Origin: Symbiodinium natans
Lineage: Eukaryota; Sar; Dinophyceae; Suessiales; Symbiodiniaceae
Direction: 5' to 3'
Assembly (NCBI GenBank): GCA_905221605.1
Contig: CAJNDS010002390.1
Coordinates: 905,113-969,112, forward strand
DNA: 64,000 nt
Shown: positions 10,776 to 22,720 of the stretch, piece after piece
How positions within the stretch are numbered: position 1 is the stretch's first letter
How the letters are laid out: the number at the start of each line of letters is the position of its first letter
Made by a program: the position numbers and the translations under genes
Notes under the pieces: generated by a model
Database searches by the model: none
What the model was told of the DNA's origin: nothing
Seen by the model: only the letters and a program-made list of their open reading frames with translations

Positions 10776-10928
10776 AAACCCTAAACCCTAAACCCTAAAC
10801 GCTAAACCCGGAACCCTAAACCCTAAACTTTCAACCCTAAACCCTAAACCCTAAACCCTAAACCCTAAACCCTAAACCCTAAACCCTAAACCCTAAACCC
10901 TAAACCCTAAACCCTAAACCCTAAACCC
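10776..10928 (-). repeat. CCCTAAA array, about 20 units
   Basis: One of the longest minus-oriented arrays, with a few degenerate units near its start. Confidence 0.95.
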
Positions 10929-11386
10929 AAGCGTCTCCCTCTTTTGCCGGCGGGAATCCCTAAGCGCAGACGTCGGGAAACAACGCTTGCAACTTGCAAC
11001 TGCACCTAAGGAAGTTCCGACAGTTGTTTCATCTGGTACTTCTTAAGGTTGTGCCGACGCCCAAGACTACTATTTGCTTAAGAACCTCCCAAAAAACAAA
11101 ATATTATAATCCTATCTTGCCTTCATGAGGAAGATAGTAGTGTTCCTCAGAAGGCTCTTGAAAAAGTTCCTGAAAGTAGGGAAGACCCCTTTCAATCGTT
11201 CCACACCTCAACCCTAATCTTCCTGAAGCCCTTGGACTGTGTTGGAGTTCGGGTAACCCTAAACCCTGAACGCTAAACCCTAAACCCTAAACGCTACACC
11301 CTAAACCCTGAACCCTAAACCCTGTAGGTTCCAGACTAGAAACCTCATGAGCAGAAGAGGGCACCCGCTGCTTTAGGGGGCCGCAG

Positions 11387-11413
11387 CTCCTCGGAGCATC
11401 CGAAAATCAGGAG
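11387..11413 (+). CDS. Candidate micro-exon 12
   Basis: Nine codons, LLGASENQE. The acceptor is CCGCAG and the donor GTTTGG. CCCTAAA units precede and TTTAGGG follows. It is short, so chance is hard to exclude. Confidence 0.35.
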
Positions 11414-11686
11414 GTTTGGGGGTGTTTAGGGTTTCTTCGTAGCTGAAGTCTAAAGAACCCCCTAAACCCTAAACCCTAAACCCTAAAAGTTCGATGGTAA
11501 AGTTTTTGGCATATGGCTTTTCTTCTTGTTCTGCCATAGGTGGAGTGCTTTGGCTGCCCTTGCTCCCAGGAAGCCCAGAAGCTCCAAAAGCTCTTGAGAC
11601 CCTAAACCCTAAACCCTAACCCAAAAAAAAAGCTAAACCCTGAACCCTGAACCCTAAACCCTAACCCCCCTGCGAGGATCGTGCAG

Positions 11687-11767
11687 GGCTGGCAGTAGAC
11701 TCGGCCAAGGACACGCTTCTGCCGACAATGCGGCGTTTTGGGCGGTTCTGTGAAGAACAAAATCAGG
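11687..11767 (+). CDS. Candidate exon 13
   Basis: The frame reads LAVDSAKDTLLPTMRRFGRF and continues six codons. The acceptor is GTGCAG. The donor GTGGGC is uncertain, and an earlier stop-free end is possible. Confidence 0.45.
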
Positions 11768-12300
11768 GTGGGCAGCTTCCGACTCCCTAAACCCTAAACC
11801 CCAAACCCCAAACCCTAAACCCTAAACCCTAAACCCTATAAGCCCTAAGGCCCAAACCCAATGTCATCTCCTTCTAGAAGTCCTGCCTGGGAACGCCTTC
11901 CCTCAAGTGGCTCTCCAGTTTTTAGATTTTACAGCAAGGGCTTGCTCTTAGGGCTTAGGGCTTCGGGATGCTGAGGGTTTGTTTAGGGCTTCGGGTTTCG
12001 GGTTTAGGGTTTAGGGTTTAGGGCTTCGGGATGCTTGGGGTTTAGGGTTTGTGGGAAGAAGGCTTGTGGTCTGCATAAGCAGATATTCCTTTCAGTACCA
12101 GTCCACACTTCTCCCTAAAGCCCGAACTTGGCTTCGAAACCTTGTACCCTACCCTAAACCTAAACCCTAAACCCTAAACCCTAATCCCTAAACCCTAAAC
12201 CCTAAACCCTAAACCCTAAACCCTAAACCCCAAACCCCAAACCCTAAACCCTAAACCCTAAACCCCAATCCCCAAACCCGACTTGGTGCTAACGCGCCAG

Positions 12301-12343
12301 GAGGCCCAAGAGCTTGCCGTCTCTTTCAACGACGAGGCAGCCA
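12301..12343 (+). CDS. Candidate exon 14
   Basis: The frame reads EAQELAVSFNDEAA. The acceptor is CGCCAG and the donor GTCAGT. A family A element begins 16 bases after the donor, so the element lies within the intron. Confidence 0.55.
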
Positions 12344-12358
12344 GTCAGTGTTGATGGT

Positions 12359-12467
12359 CTAGCACCCAGAGTAGGCCTTCTTTTGCCTTGTTTGGGTTCC
12401 CTTATAATTAAGCCCCTTAAAACCAAAAAGGGTACCCTTGTCATTCCTTGGTTGCTCTTGGGTCTAG
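12359..12467. mobile_element. Family A element, copy 2
   Basis: 109 bp from CTAGCACCCAGAGTAGG to TTGCTCTTGGGTCTAG. It lies just inside the intron after exon 14. Confidence 0.8.
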
Positions 12468-12875
12468 TGGTGGTGGGTTGGCGGTTCGCGTGTGTCTTGC
12501 GCAGTTCCGATGTTGCGCCGCTGCATTTTCCTGGACGTCTAGGGTTCCACGCTTATTTCGTCCCGTCAGTGGCTGCGTTCCTTGCAGGCCACTCGATTCG
12601 TTCCGAAACTACTGCCAGCATGAGCATATTCTGGAATCGCACCTGAGTCTTTCCCGAGCAGCCGCACTGTTGGCTTCATCCTGACTGGGACGTGCTCTAC
12701 TTCTTGAGCCATGCCGGAGCCGGGGCATCGAATTTGGAGAATTCGTGGGGACAGGAGGGGGGGTGGTGGGGTTAAGGTATCAGGTTCCCTAAGCTCTGAA
12801 GGCCCTAAACCTTTAAAGTCTAAGGCATGCGGTGTAAGCTTCAAGGGTTAGAGAGGCCTTGTGGGGGGCTGCCAG

Positions 12876-12924
12876 GCGAGGAGGTGGCCCTCCCTCCTGC
12901 ACGTCCTGCTCTCCTACCTCGACC
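12876..12924 (+). CDS. Candidate exon 15
   Basis: The frame reads ARRWPSLLHVLLSYLD. The acceptor is TGCCAG and the donor GTGTGG. Degenerate TTTAGG repeats follow. Confidence 0.45.
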
Positions 12925-13745
12925 GTGTGGATTTGTTTTAGGTTTAGGTTTTAGGTTTTGGGGTTTAGGTTTTAAGATTTAGGGCCTTTAGGGTTCAGGG
13001 TTAGGGTTTAGGGTTTAGGGATGACGGTTCAGGGTCCCTAAACCCTCAATCCTAAACCCTAGGAGAGGGTTCTATCAAAAGCTGTGTAAGCCCTTCTTGA
13101 AGGCTCATTTGTACTTATAGGGAGGGTTCTCAGAACTCCCGGCTTGAGCCGGGCTAATGTGGCGAAACTTACCCTACTTGTAACAACCTCGATAAGTTTT
13201 GTACCACTTCACTTATAGCCTCAATTGCAGTTGCTACTTATGACTTATGATCCATCAACATTATTGGAGTTCTGGAATTCTAGTTTCTCTACGCATGGCA
13301 TTTGCTGGACTGCACGCACAAACCGCAAATACACCAGTAACGTTCAGCGCCATGAAGATCACAATTGCCAGTTCTATGGCATTTTAGTTCTATGGGTCTA
13401 AAAAATCCAATTCATGGTGGCTTTTGATAATTACCCTCAACTACAAGGAATGGATTCTGACAGAGATCCCAAAAAATGGGCTCCCCAAACCCGCAGAAAG
13501 CTCGAAGCCTCACGTTTCAAAGCCCTCAAATGATCCGCGGCATCCTGGAACCTCAACCTCCTCTACCCCAGAATCCGAAACCCGAAGCCCTAAACCCCCA
13601 ACCCTAAACCCTAAACCCTAAACCCCAAACCCTAAACCCTAAACCCTAAACCCTAAACCCTAAACCCCAAACCCCAAACCCTAAACCCCAGCCCTAAACC
13701 CTAAACCCACCCTAAGATCTTTAAAGCCCCACAGCCTGCTCTCAG
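12925..13745. other. Unassigned intronic stretch
   Basis: Telomere-like repeats at both ends and moderately AT-rich unique sequence at 13070-13560. No exon recognised. Confidence 0.5.
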
Positions 13746-13807
13746 GGCCTCCAAGCCGAAGCCCAAATCCTCGTCGCGCGGGCCTATGGTGCCTACGAGG
13801 ACCTCAC
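13746..13807 (+). CDS. Candidate exon 16, TPR helix
   Basis: The frame reads GLQAEAQILVARAYGAYEDL, a typical TPR helix B/A junction. The acceptor is TCTCAG and the donor GTTTGG. A CCCTAAA array precedes it and a TTTAGGG array follows. Confidence 0.6.
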
Positions 13808-14236
13808 GTTTGGGGTTTAGGGTTTAGGGTTAGGGGTTTAGGGTTTGGGGTTTAGGGTTTGGGGGTTAGGGTTTGGGGTTTAGGGTTGAGGGTTTAGGCT
13901 TGATGGTTCAGGGTTTAGGGTTTGGAGATTGACGTACATAGGCCCCTCGATTTAGGTCTTCGGGTATCTGGAAGATTTGTTTATGGCTTCTGGACGTCCA
14001 TGAGGTCGGGAAAAGTGCCTGGAGTATCCTTGGACCGCATGACGGGGCAGAATTATCCAGTGATTTAAGGCGCATGTCATGGCCCTTTTTCCATGGGGAG
14101 CTGAATCTTATTTCCGATTTGAGGGAAGAAGTACAGGAGACACCACCCCCAAACCCTAAACCCTAAACCCTAAACCCTAAACCCTAGAGGTGCCCTTGTT
14201 AGGCCTTGTGAACATTTAGGGCTCCTGGTGAGCGTT

Positions 14237-14356
14237 CTTGGAGGTTCATGGGTACTTATAACGCCAACTATCAGCCTAGCTATAACCTACATAGGGACTC
14301 ACTGGGCTTATAAGTAGACTTATAAGTGCGGCTATAAGTACCCATGAACCTCCAAG
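14237..14356. mobile_element. Family B element, copy 2
   Basis: From CTTGGAGGTTCATGGGTAC to GTACCCATGAACCTCCAAG, near-perfect inverted ends. Confidence 0.85.
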
Positions 14357-14410
14357 TCATCTCAGTGGCAGATTTGAGGTTTGAAAGCCCTTGGGTTTTT
14401 GACGGAGGAG

Positions 14411-14459
14411 TCGAGAGGCGCGGGGCTCCACGCGGCAAAAGAGGCCAGAGAGAGCTTGG
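14411..14459 (+). CDS. Candidate exon 17
   Basis: The frame reads SRGAGLHAAKEARESL. The acceptor is GGAG and the donor GTTTAG. The helical alanine/charge pattern agrees with its neighbours. Confidence 0.45.
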
Positions 14460-15323
14460 GTTTAGGGCATAGGGCTTAGGGTTTAGGGCTTAGGGCTTAG
14501 GGTTTAGGGTTTCGGGTTTAGGGTTTAGGGTTTAGGTTTAGCCTTCAAGGTTTTGGGTATAGTGGTCCAAGTTTAAGGACTAAGGCTCAATGGGTTAAGC
14601 AGTGAGTTGGAGTGTACTTTTGAGTACTGAAGGGCTCAGGGCTTGTTTGGGATTGGGACGGAGGTTAGTCATGTAAGGCGCGTGCCCACAATCGCGTTAA
14701 ATGGAGTTCCCACAAAATGAAGGAGGGGAACATATTGGGGGAGTCTTCCAATATGGGTGCTAGTATTTGGGGTACATCCGGCGTTCTACTCCCTAAGTGG
14801 GGAAGTACCCATACAGCAAATACAGTTGCTTCCTCATTGTAAGGTACATAACTTATAGACTTAAGTTCTTTAGCAAGACCCCCCCCCCCCAGCAAAGATT
14901 GATTTAAAAACTTCGTGGTTTTCAATCCCAGCACAAATGGGGCTTCAGGAGGTTCTTGCCCTTCACACGACCATTTTGTGCGCGCGATTTGCTTTGGCAT
15001 ATGAGCCGGCCTTCCCACTACAGGGCATGTACCCCCTCCCCTTCACCCCCCCCGCCCCCACCCCCACCCCCCCACCCCCCCACACCTCCCCCCCCCCCCA
15101 CCCCCCCACACCTCCCCCCCCCCCCCCACCCCTCACCTCCCCCACCCCCGTCGTCTCCCCACGCACCCCTCCCTCAAAAACACTAAATGCCCAAAACCCC
15201 AAATCCCCCCCTCAACAAAAGCCCAAAACCCCAAGACGTGTCAACCCTGAGCCTGGTTGCCACCCCTCCCGGAAAGCCAAGAGGCCTCCTTTTTTACAAA
15301 AAGCAAGCGTCCCCTCCATGAAG

Positions 15324-15365
15324 GCACTGAAGATGTACAAGGACAAGCCGAAAGGGAGCCTGAAG
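15324..15365 (+). CDS. Candidate exon 18, TPR-like
   Basis: Fourteen codons, ALKMYKDKPKGSLK, resemble the TPR pattern of exons 3 and 7. The acceptor is TGAAG, which is weak, and the donor GTACCC. Confidence 0.4.
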
Positions 15366-16027
15366 GTACCCGGGGGCTGCCGTAATACCTCGGATGAGTA
15401 TTCTCACTTGGGGAGTTTTAGGGCTTAGGGCTCATAATCTTGGGCTTAGGGTTTGAGTAGTTTTAGGGCTTAGGGCTTAGGGTTAAGGGTTGAGTAAGGC
15501 GTTCGAGCCTCGAAAGGTTAGGGGGTTCTCGGGTTTAGGAGATGATGTGCAGGGGTTGATCTCAAGGTCAATTCCTTTTCAGGTTCCTATGGGTTTATCA
15601 GGGAAATGCAGGGTTTATTTAGGGAACGGGCTGGTCAACTCACACCCTAAACCCTAAACCCAAAACCCACACGTCTGGGGGCATGGAGCGTGTTCAGGGT
15701 TTCGTTTTTTTTGTTTGGGTGTGAGATTTAGGGTTTAGGGTTTAGGGTCATGGGGAATAATTAGGTTTCCCTGAAGTGCCCCCCCTCAAACCCCCAAGCA
15801 TAAGATCCCAAAACGAGGTGCTTCGAATTTTATTTGGAGGATCCCCTCCCACCACCAACCCCAAACCCTACACCTGCTCAGCGGCGTAGCTGGCTTAGGA
15901 GTTTAACCCTTTTAGTATTTCTGGAGGGTTTCTGTGTTCTCAGACCGATAAATCCTAAACCCTAACCCCTAAACCCTAAACCCTAAACCCTAAACCCAAG
16001 TATCAGGGTTCAGGCACCTAAAAAAAG

Positions 16028-16051
16028 GAGCTCCTCTTTGAGGGCTACAAG
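16028..16051 (+). CDS. Candidate micro-exon 19
   Basis: Eight codons, ELLFEGYK. The acceptor is AAAAG and the donor GTGCAG. It is supported mainly by position after a CCCTAAA array. Confidence 0.25.
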
Positions 16052-16212
16052 GTGCAGCCAGCTGTAAGCTCCCCAAAGCCACGGCCCTTCCAAAAACAGG
16101 GTTTAGGGCTTCGGGCCTAGAGATTAGGGTTTAGGGGTTTAGGGTTTAGGGTTTAGGGATTAGGGTCTCGGGTTTAGCCCGCCAAACCTTCGCCCCAGCT
16201 TTGCCCAGCCAG

Positions 16213-16260
16213 GCACTGAGGGCCTTGGCCGCTGCTAGCAAAGGGAACTACGATGAAGTG
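16213..16260 (+). CDS. Candidate exon 20, TPR helix
   Basis: Sixteen codons, ALRALAAASKGNYDEV, a TPR helix B with its G-N/D-Y turn. The acceptor is AGCCAG and the donor GTGAGG, close to the general eukaryotic consensus. Confidence 0.6.
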
Positions 16261-16809
16261 GTGAGGACTCCTGCACCCTAAACCCTCAACCCTAAACCCT
16301 AAACCAAACGGTTTGGGGTGTCATGCTGTCACGCCCACAGGCTCCACCCTCAAGTAAGCTCGGGAACCAGGCTGTCGGAGATGACAGCTCCATTGAATGT
16401 AGTAGTAGCCTCCGTAGGGTATAGAGTTGGGCATTTGAACTGCTTAAGTTTTGAAATGTGATGATGTATAGCACAAACCTAGACAAGCCTGAAAACCTGT
16501 CCGCAGATGGGGCTTTTCTAGCCAGAGCCCTAAACGTACCCAGAGCAGGTGGTGCGGAAGGTTGAACTACTCCCATTAGCCCTCCAAACATGTAGGGTTT
16601 AGGGTTCAGGGTTTAGGCTTTAGAGGGTTTGGAGTTGAGGCTTTTGGTCACACTGGGATTCCTGGCGCCAGATTATTCAAGAGTTGCCTCTACATAACAG
16701 TATGTATGCATGCATACACACCTGCATACACAGATATCGGTACGATGTTTTTATATAGATGTAGAATTGGGTGTAGATATGGATACAGGGGCATATTGTG
16801 GCATATAGA

Positions 16810-16836
16810 CGTATAGAGAGAGAGAGAGAGAAAGAG
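16810..16836. repeat. GA microsatellite
   Basis: GAGAGAGAGAGAGA followed by AAGAGAGAAAG. Confidence 0.9.
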
Positions 16837-17345
16837 AGAAAGCCGCTTGTGCACATGCATATGAACATAGCTGAAAGTGATCACGAATATGAACATCAAC
16901 CTGACATTCAGCATGCATGTTGACTGTCAAGCTGGGATGTTTTGAGTAGGCAAGCTCAAGAAGCAAAAACACGATGATTGTTACGCGCATCCCGACAATG
17001 GTACCGCAATATTAGATATTAGCTACTGTCAACGCTCGTGTACTGCTTGAAGCCTAAACCCAAATCGTTCATCCCCCTGCTACGGAACCCATGAGCTCAG
17101 GCCATTTGGTGTTCAGGCGTTGGCTGGCCCCAACCCGAGCGTACCCAAAACGCAAACTCCGATTCCTAGACCAGAACCCCATGCCCCTGAGTATGGACGC
17201 GAAGCCCTGAACCCCACACATTCCACTGAGAGTCATGAGGCCGTTTCGGGTCTGGGTTACTGTGGCTTGAAACCCTAAACCCTATAAACCCTAAACCCTA
17301 AACAGCCCTAACACGATCCAGTTCCTTTGCCTCAGTACTGCACAG

Positions 17346-17394
17346 CGCCTAGCCGAGTCCTTCTCAAGGCAAGGCGAGTCGAAGGAGGACCCTT
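17346..17394 (+). CDS. Candidate exon 21
   Basis: The frame reads RLAESFSRQGESKEDP. The acceptor is CACAG and the donor GTGGGG. CCCTAAA units precede and TTTAGGG follows. Confidence 0.5.
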
Positions 17395-18000
17395 GTGGGG
17401 CTTAGGGGTTTGAGGGGGGTTTAGGGTTTAGGGTTACGGGTTTAGGGTTTAGGGCTCAGGGGGGGCTAAGGGTTTAAGGGGGGTATGTGGGAGGGGGTAA
17501 GCACAGGGCTGCTAGCCTCCACCTGGAGAATCTTCGGGAACAGTTATTTTGTGATTTTTGAGTACTGCATTTCTAATTAAACCTTATAAGCCTTCATCCC
17601 CAAACAGTTGGGCGGGTCCTACTGTGGATGGAGGAAATTTGTTTTTTATAATGTCTCTGTTTTAACTTTTTCACCTTTTTTCATAACATACCAGACATAC
17701 ACACATGAAGGCTTGCACTGCTCTCTGCACATGCAAATATAATAGCCTCCCTATTTTGACCTGGTCTTGATACACGTGAGTTTTCAGAGCTAGGCTTAAA
17801 GACACCGATCTTACCCCGCCGGAGCATGATACCCGCCACTGCTAAGTTGGGGCTGCGGTGTAGCAGCGCTGACCGCGCCGCATAGGATTTCCTCCATCCA
17901 ACCGCACTTGGCTTCAGAAAACCATGTTGTTGAAGTTACTTAAGGCTTTTTAGGAGCACTGCAACCCTACTAGTACAGGTTAGGCAGCTTTCTTGCGCCA

Positions 18001-18105
18001 GGGTACTACCTGAACCCCCCAACTACCCTTTAATAAAGGGGTTTATATACCCTACTGTTCTGGGTTGAAGGGTAGTGGGGGGGGGGGGGGGGGTGCTGGT
18101 AGTAA
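18001..18105. mobile_element. Single inverted-repeat element (G) with poly-G tract
   Basis: GGTACTACCTGAACCCCCCA at the left and GGGTAGTG(G)nTGCTGGTAGTA at the right are roughly inverse. The poly-G has grown to about 21 bases. Confidence 0.6.
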
Positions 18106-18558
18106 CCCTAAACCCTAAATCCGAAACACTAAACCCTAAACCCTAAACCCTAAACGTTAGGGTCTAGGATTGGATTCACCCAACGTATGCACGACAAGAG
18201 CTATCACAAAGGAGGTGCATCCTCAGTCCGCCAGGGTTTGGGGTTTAGGGTTTAGGGTTATAAGGACTGCTGATGTGTTGGTGCCCCCAGCTTTGAGAAA
18301 TGGTCCTAGAACCCAGACTGCCTGTTCAAGCCCCAATTTTCTAAACCCTACAGCCCAAATTTCCAAGCCCATTTGCACGTCGTGGCAAATAATGGCCGAA
18401 AGCTGAAATCACACACTTGAGGTTCAAACGTTGGGATCATCAAGTCGCATCACTGAGGCGTTGATGGCTACTAGTTTTAGGGTTTAGGGTTTAGTGTTAG
18501 GGTTAGGGTTTCAGGTTTAGGGTTCAGGGTTAGGGTAGCTATCATGCATCATCCGCAG

Positions 18559-18624
18559 CCCGCCAGAAAGCAGGAAGAGGTCGAGTGCTTGCTGGTGGCT
18601 GCCGATTGCCTTCAGGAAGACGTC
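18559..18624 (+). CDS. Candidate exon 22, TPR-like
   Basis: The frame reads ARKQEEVECLLVAADCLQED. The acceptor is CCGCAG and the donor GTACAG. It has phase 0 at both ends. Confidence 0.55.
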
Positions 18625-19418
18625 GTACAGGCCCAGACAGCTGCATGTTCAAGACCTCCCTTCCCCAAAGAAGTGTTTAGGGTTTAGGGGTTAGGGGTTA
18701 GGGCTTAGGGTGTGCTAGGGTTCTGCCTTAGCTGTGCGGTTTTTTTCCGTTCCGAGTTGTAGCTGCAGATGACGCATACAAGTGCAAGCCATATTCGAGC
18801 GCAAGTGCAGGTAAGAGCAGATACCAGAGCACTTCTGCCCTGGACCCGCAGTTATAAGCCGTCACCCCTAACTTTGCAACCATGGCCTAACCTGACTAAG
18901 TTAAGTTAGCATAGGGTTGTTATGGGTTAAGAATCGAATGCTCTTTTTATGGTAGCTTGTTCAAGTTCCGGAACAAGCGCCCTGAAGTGTCAACCCAAGG
19001 CCCAAGCCCTAGCGGGTTTGAGTTAAGGGGATTGGCGCGGATCCGAGACATACCCGGACCATCATTTTAGGGCATCTTATGGAGGTTCGGGCAGCTTTCC
19101 AGAAGCTCAAACTTACGAACCCTAAACCCTACAGTAAACCCTACATCCATGAAATTGCGCAGCTCTGGTGCACAGTGGGGTGGTGAGGCATCGGCTTTTG
19201 AACCATGTAGAACTTGGGGCCCGCAGGTGTCCTCCTGCACCCCACACAGAATTAGGTGGCCCTTGAGAGAGATTGTAAATTTCTCCTTCTATTTGGGTTC
19301 AAGAGGAGCAAAATTCATGAGTCTTTTTTCAGAGTGTTTCAAGAGCCATCCTAGAGCGGCCCCCGAAGAAGTGTAAGAGGAGATGATGCGACCAGAGCAT
19401 TTCTTTCCTGCGCTGCAG

Positions 19419-19455
19419 CCGGCAGGCAATGCAGTTGGCACAAGCCGCCGTCAAG
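19419..19455 (+). CDS. Candidate exon 23, 3' end uncertain
   Basis: The frame reads RQAMQLAQAAVK after one leading base. The acceptor is CTGCAG. The donor may be the GC site at 19456, but the open frame continues beyond it. Confidence 0.45.
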
Positions 19456-19519
19456 GCGCCTGCACTTATTTATCGCCTCCTGTTGGGCGGCTTAATCGGA
19501 AAAGTTAGGGTCATAGCAA

Positions 19520-19632
19520 CTAGGACTCAGAGTAGGAAGCTCATTCCCTTTCTTGGGGGTGTTGGTTCCCTTCAAAACCCCTTTAAATCCAAAAAGGGTG
19601 CCCTTTTATTCCTAGGCTACTCTTGGGTCTAG
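19520..19632. mobile_element. Family A element, copy 3
   Basis: From CTAGGACTCAGAGTAGG to CTACTCTTGGGTCTAG, with the AACCAAAAAGGG-type core (ATCCAAAAAGGGTGCCC here). Confidence 0.8.
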
Positions 19633-19731
19633 GCAATAAGACTTCATGGAGACTCTAGCACACGAAGGCCTAACCTAATATCTAAGGCAACGGAAGACCT
19701 TAGCCTTACCATCACTACTCATGACTTTTGT

Positions 19732-19826
19732 TACCCAAAGGCTCCTATGTAGTAACTTTTTTGGGTAGTATACTAGGATGCCCTGTAAGCAACCCAAAAA
19801 GGGAAGTACATTAGAGCCTTCAGGTA
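19732..19826. mobile_element. Family F inverted-repeat element, copy 1
   Basis: GGCTCCTATGTAGTAAC at the left is inverse to GTACATTAGAGCC at the right. The centre holds GTAGTATACTAGGATG. Confidence 0.75.
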
Positions 19827-20668
19827 GTGTGCAGGCCCAAATCTCAGGAAGTGCAGCTTTGTGGACTGAATTTCTATGCGGTCTATAGGGTTTAGGGTTC
19901 TAAAGAACGCACTGTCCAACAAAGACAATTCCTGTTTTGTCGTGACAACATGGATCGGGCACACGTATCTACGATGGCCCTAGGCCTAAAACTTCTATAG
20001 CCCTAAACCCTAAACTTAAATGCACAGCAAAGTAAGCCGTGCTCTGTAGGGCAGTCGCTGTTTGCTTCCAGCATTTGGTGCACTCTTGCTGAAATATGCT
20101 ACATCGATGGTTTAGGGCTTAGGATTAGGGTATCGGGCGGATACATTAGATCAGGTCTTTCGGACAGTTCGTAGACCTAAACCCTAAACCCTAAACCCTA
20201 AACCCTAAACCCTAAACCCTAAACACTGTCAGCCGGCAGTCTGCAATGTGTCCGCCCCCAGTTGCAACCCTTCATGCATCGAGAAGCAGCCGACAGTTTG
20301 ACATGCAGTTCTAGAAATTAGGGTTTAGGGTGTAGGGTTTAGGGTTTAGGGTCTACGAACTGATTAGGGTTGGGGGGGTTCCTTTTACAAGGTGCTGGAT
20401 CATCTAGGGGACCCGAAAAGGAACCCAAGTTAGAGAGCTACCCTTACATAGTATCATATGCTCACAACATTCATTACTCCCGTCGTCTCACGACTCTACA
20501 TGCTGTCTGACGAAAGCGCTACAAGCCGACTGGGCGAGATTTCCGGTAGTACACTGCCAGCTCACATCAAGTGTGTCTGTGTTCACGTCATGTGCCAGGG
20601 TGTGTGTGTGTGTGCGCGTGTATCTCACCACAATCCCCCCCCCGCCCCCCCTCCCCTGCAAGTGCCAG

Positions 20669-20707
20669 GCGGCCAAGAGCGCGCCGAGAAAGACGCAGGC
20701 CGTCCGG
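20669..20707 (+). CDS. Candidate exon 24
   Basis: Thirteen codons, AAKSAPRKTQAVR. The acceptor is TGCCAG and the donor GTATAG. Another frame is also open, so the reading frame is uncertain. Confidence 0.35.
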
Positions 20708-22479
20708 GTATAGCACCTGCAACACTTAGCAACTCTTGTTCCTTCGTCGGGTGCCTGCTTTTCTTGTTGTATGACCGTGACCATAAAGTTAGGTACCTCC
20801 CCATTATCTTGGGTAGGGAATCGTGGAGTTTCGATCAGCTCTGCGTTTTGTAGACCCATGCATGGATGGTTACCCAAGACTGAGCCCGCTTTAGGATTTA
20901 GGGATATAGGGCTTGGGTCAGAAACCCGCAATTCTAGCCGGTTATGACCGGATAACTACCGTACCGATAAACCTTGAAGCATCTCTCTTAGAGACTTTCT
21001 GCGAGGAGCTGTGCGAATCATCAGCCTCTGATATGAGGTTTAGGGTTTGTAAGGGTGCCCGGACTTGACTTTGGAGATGCGTTTTTTTTCCCGTGGATCC
21101 TCAGCAACCTATGCAAACCCGAAACCCTGAACCCTAAGCCCTAAAGCCATTTAATCATGGACTCTTTTGATGGGGTAAACTCCCTGCAAAAGCATCCCAT
21201 CCATATGGTCAGTTCTCTAGATTTTGGTCCCTGTTTGGGTACCCTAAATACTAGGAGGGCCACCTTATAGTAAGGACCCCGCAAGAAGACCACATCTTAG
21301 AGAAGTGACCATCTGTTGTTGGCCTTCTTCCTTCTTCTATGGCTCAGAAGCTAAGACTGACAGCGAGCTCACTTTCACAAGGGTTTAGGGTTTAGGGTTT
21401 AGGGTTTAGGGTCTAGGGTTTAGGGTTTTGAGTTCGCCCACGTTTGCCATTTCTGATGTCCTCTCTCGGCGGAGCTCCATGCCTCTCAAGATTTCAGCTC
21501 TTTCACAAAGCCCAGTAGGTAAACTGCCATCAAAATCCTACTTGCTCAAGTGAAAGCATGGATTTCGGCTGCTGATTGAAACCCTGTTTATAAGCACTTT
21601 TTTCGGCCCGTGTGCTGGACACCTACGTTTCTGCATATGCCTCCAGACCAATGCTATGCTTCAGATGTTGTTATTCTTGACCGTGTTATCTACTGATTGC
21701 TTAAGAAACCCCATGATTACAGATAAAATATCCCTAAGATACCCTTATAAGGAAGAGTATGGTCTAGTTTTTGGTTCTAAAGCAAATAGTAGCTATTATT
21801 GCAATTTTTACTTCTACTATTCGGGTGTGAGGGTCCCTGTGCAGCCACCTATAAGGGCCAAGTTGCACCAAACAGGCAGGAGAAACAAAAGCGACTCATC
21901 GACGAACATGCGTCGAAGTATAGTATGCTGGCGCATGCTTGTTCGTAGCACGTGGGCGCGCAGCTTGCGCAAAGCCAGCTGCTGTAAAAGCAAGGGCATC
22001 CTTCCCCTCATGACGTGGGATGCTCTATTTTCCACGCTGATGGGTGTTTCGAGGCTTTAAGTTTTGGGGTTCAGCGCTGTCGGGATTTAAGGTTCGGACT
22101 CCTTGGACCCTAAATCCCATGACTTCTCCCACAGCCTACGTAACCCATGTTTAAGATCGGACTCATGGGGTCCCATCCCGTAATGTGGTTCAGGCTCGAG
22201 CATTGCAAAAGTTGGCGAAGCTCCACCTGCAGAAAGAGGAGCCAATTGAGAGTTAAGGCGGTTTAGGGTTTGGGGTTTGGGGGGCTAGGGATGGAGGGAT
22301 GGGACTTTAGATTGGGATGCTCCCCCCCTATGCTAACAATCCTTAATACGGAACATAACAGGGGGTACTATAATCCCTATTCAGGACTGTTAGTATAAGG
22401 GGGAACATCCCAAACTTTGGAGTTTTGGGGGTTGTTGGGCACGCCGATAGATTACAGCGTGCTCAGCAGACAGTCTGAG
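20708..22479. other. Unassigned intronic stretch
   Basis: Mostly unique sequence with a family D element and brief TTTAGGG runs. The open frame at 21656-22060 lacks motifs and is judged fortuitous. Confidence 0.45.
22312..22413. mobile_element. Family D inverted-repeat element, copy 1
   Basis: Ends TTGGGATGCTCCCCCCTAT and ATAAGGGGGAACATCCCAA, with an inner repeat CCTTAATA.../...TATTCAGG. Hairpin-forming. Confidence 0.85.
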
Positions 22480-22544
22480 AGGAGCCGGCAGAAGGAATGC
22501 GAGCGGCCATGCAGGCCTGGCCCCACCTCCAAAAAATTTGCAAG
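22480..22544 (+). CDS. Candidate exon 25
   Basis: The frame reads EPAEGMRAAMQAWPHLQKIC plus one codon. The acceptor is TCTGAG and the donor GTTTAG, the first bases of a TTTAGGG array. Confidence 0.5.
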
Positions 22545-22593
22545 GTTTAGGGTTTAGGGTTTAGGGTTTTAGGGTTTAGGGTTTAGGGTGGTT

Positions 22594-22720
22594 CTTGAGG
22601 GTTCATGGGTAGTTATAAGTAGGGTTATAAGTTATAAGTGCCCGAAATAAGGTTAGAACCAGCTATAAGTATAGTTACCTTGTTCATAGCCTTGCTTATA
22701 CATACCCATGACCCTCCAAG
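22594..22720. mobile_element. Family B element, copy 3
   Basis: Ends CTTGAGGGTTCATGGGTA and TACCCATGACCCTCCAAG. It starts directly after a TTTAGGG array. Confidence 0.85.

Larger units (their letters stand above)
16261..18558. other. Unassigned intronic stretch around exon 21
   Basis: Contains the GA microsatellite, AT-rich unique sequence (16680-17040, 17560-17800), element G and scattered telomere-like units. Exon 21 is the only coding island seen. Confidence 0.5.

Noticed and set aside
21656-22060. 134-codon plus-strand frame as a gene
   Set aside because: No family motif, mixed composition, an overlapping antisense frame of similar quality, and no flanking signals.
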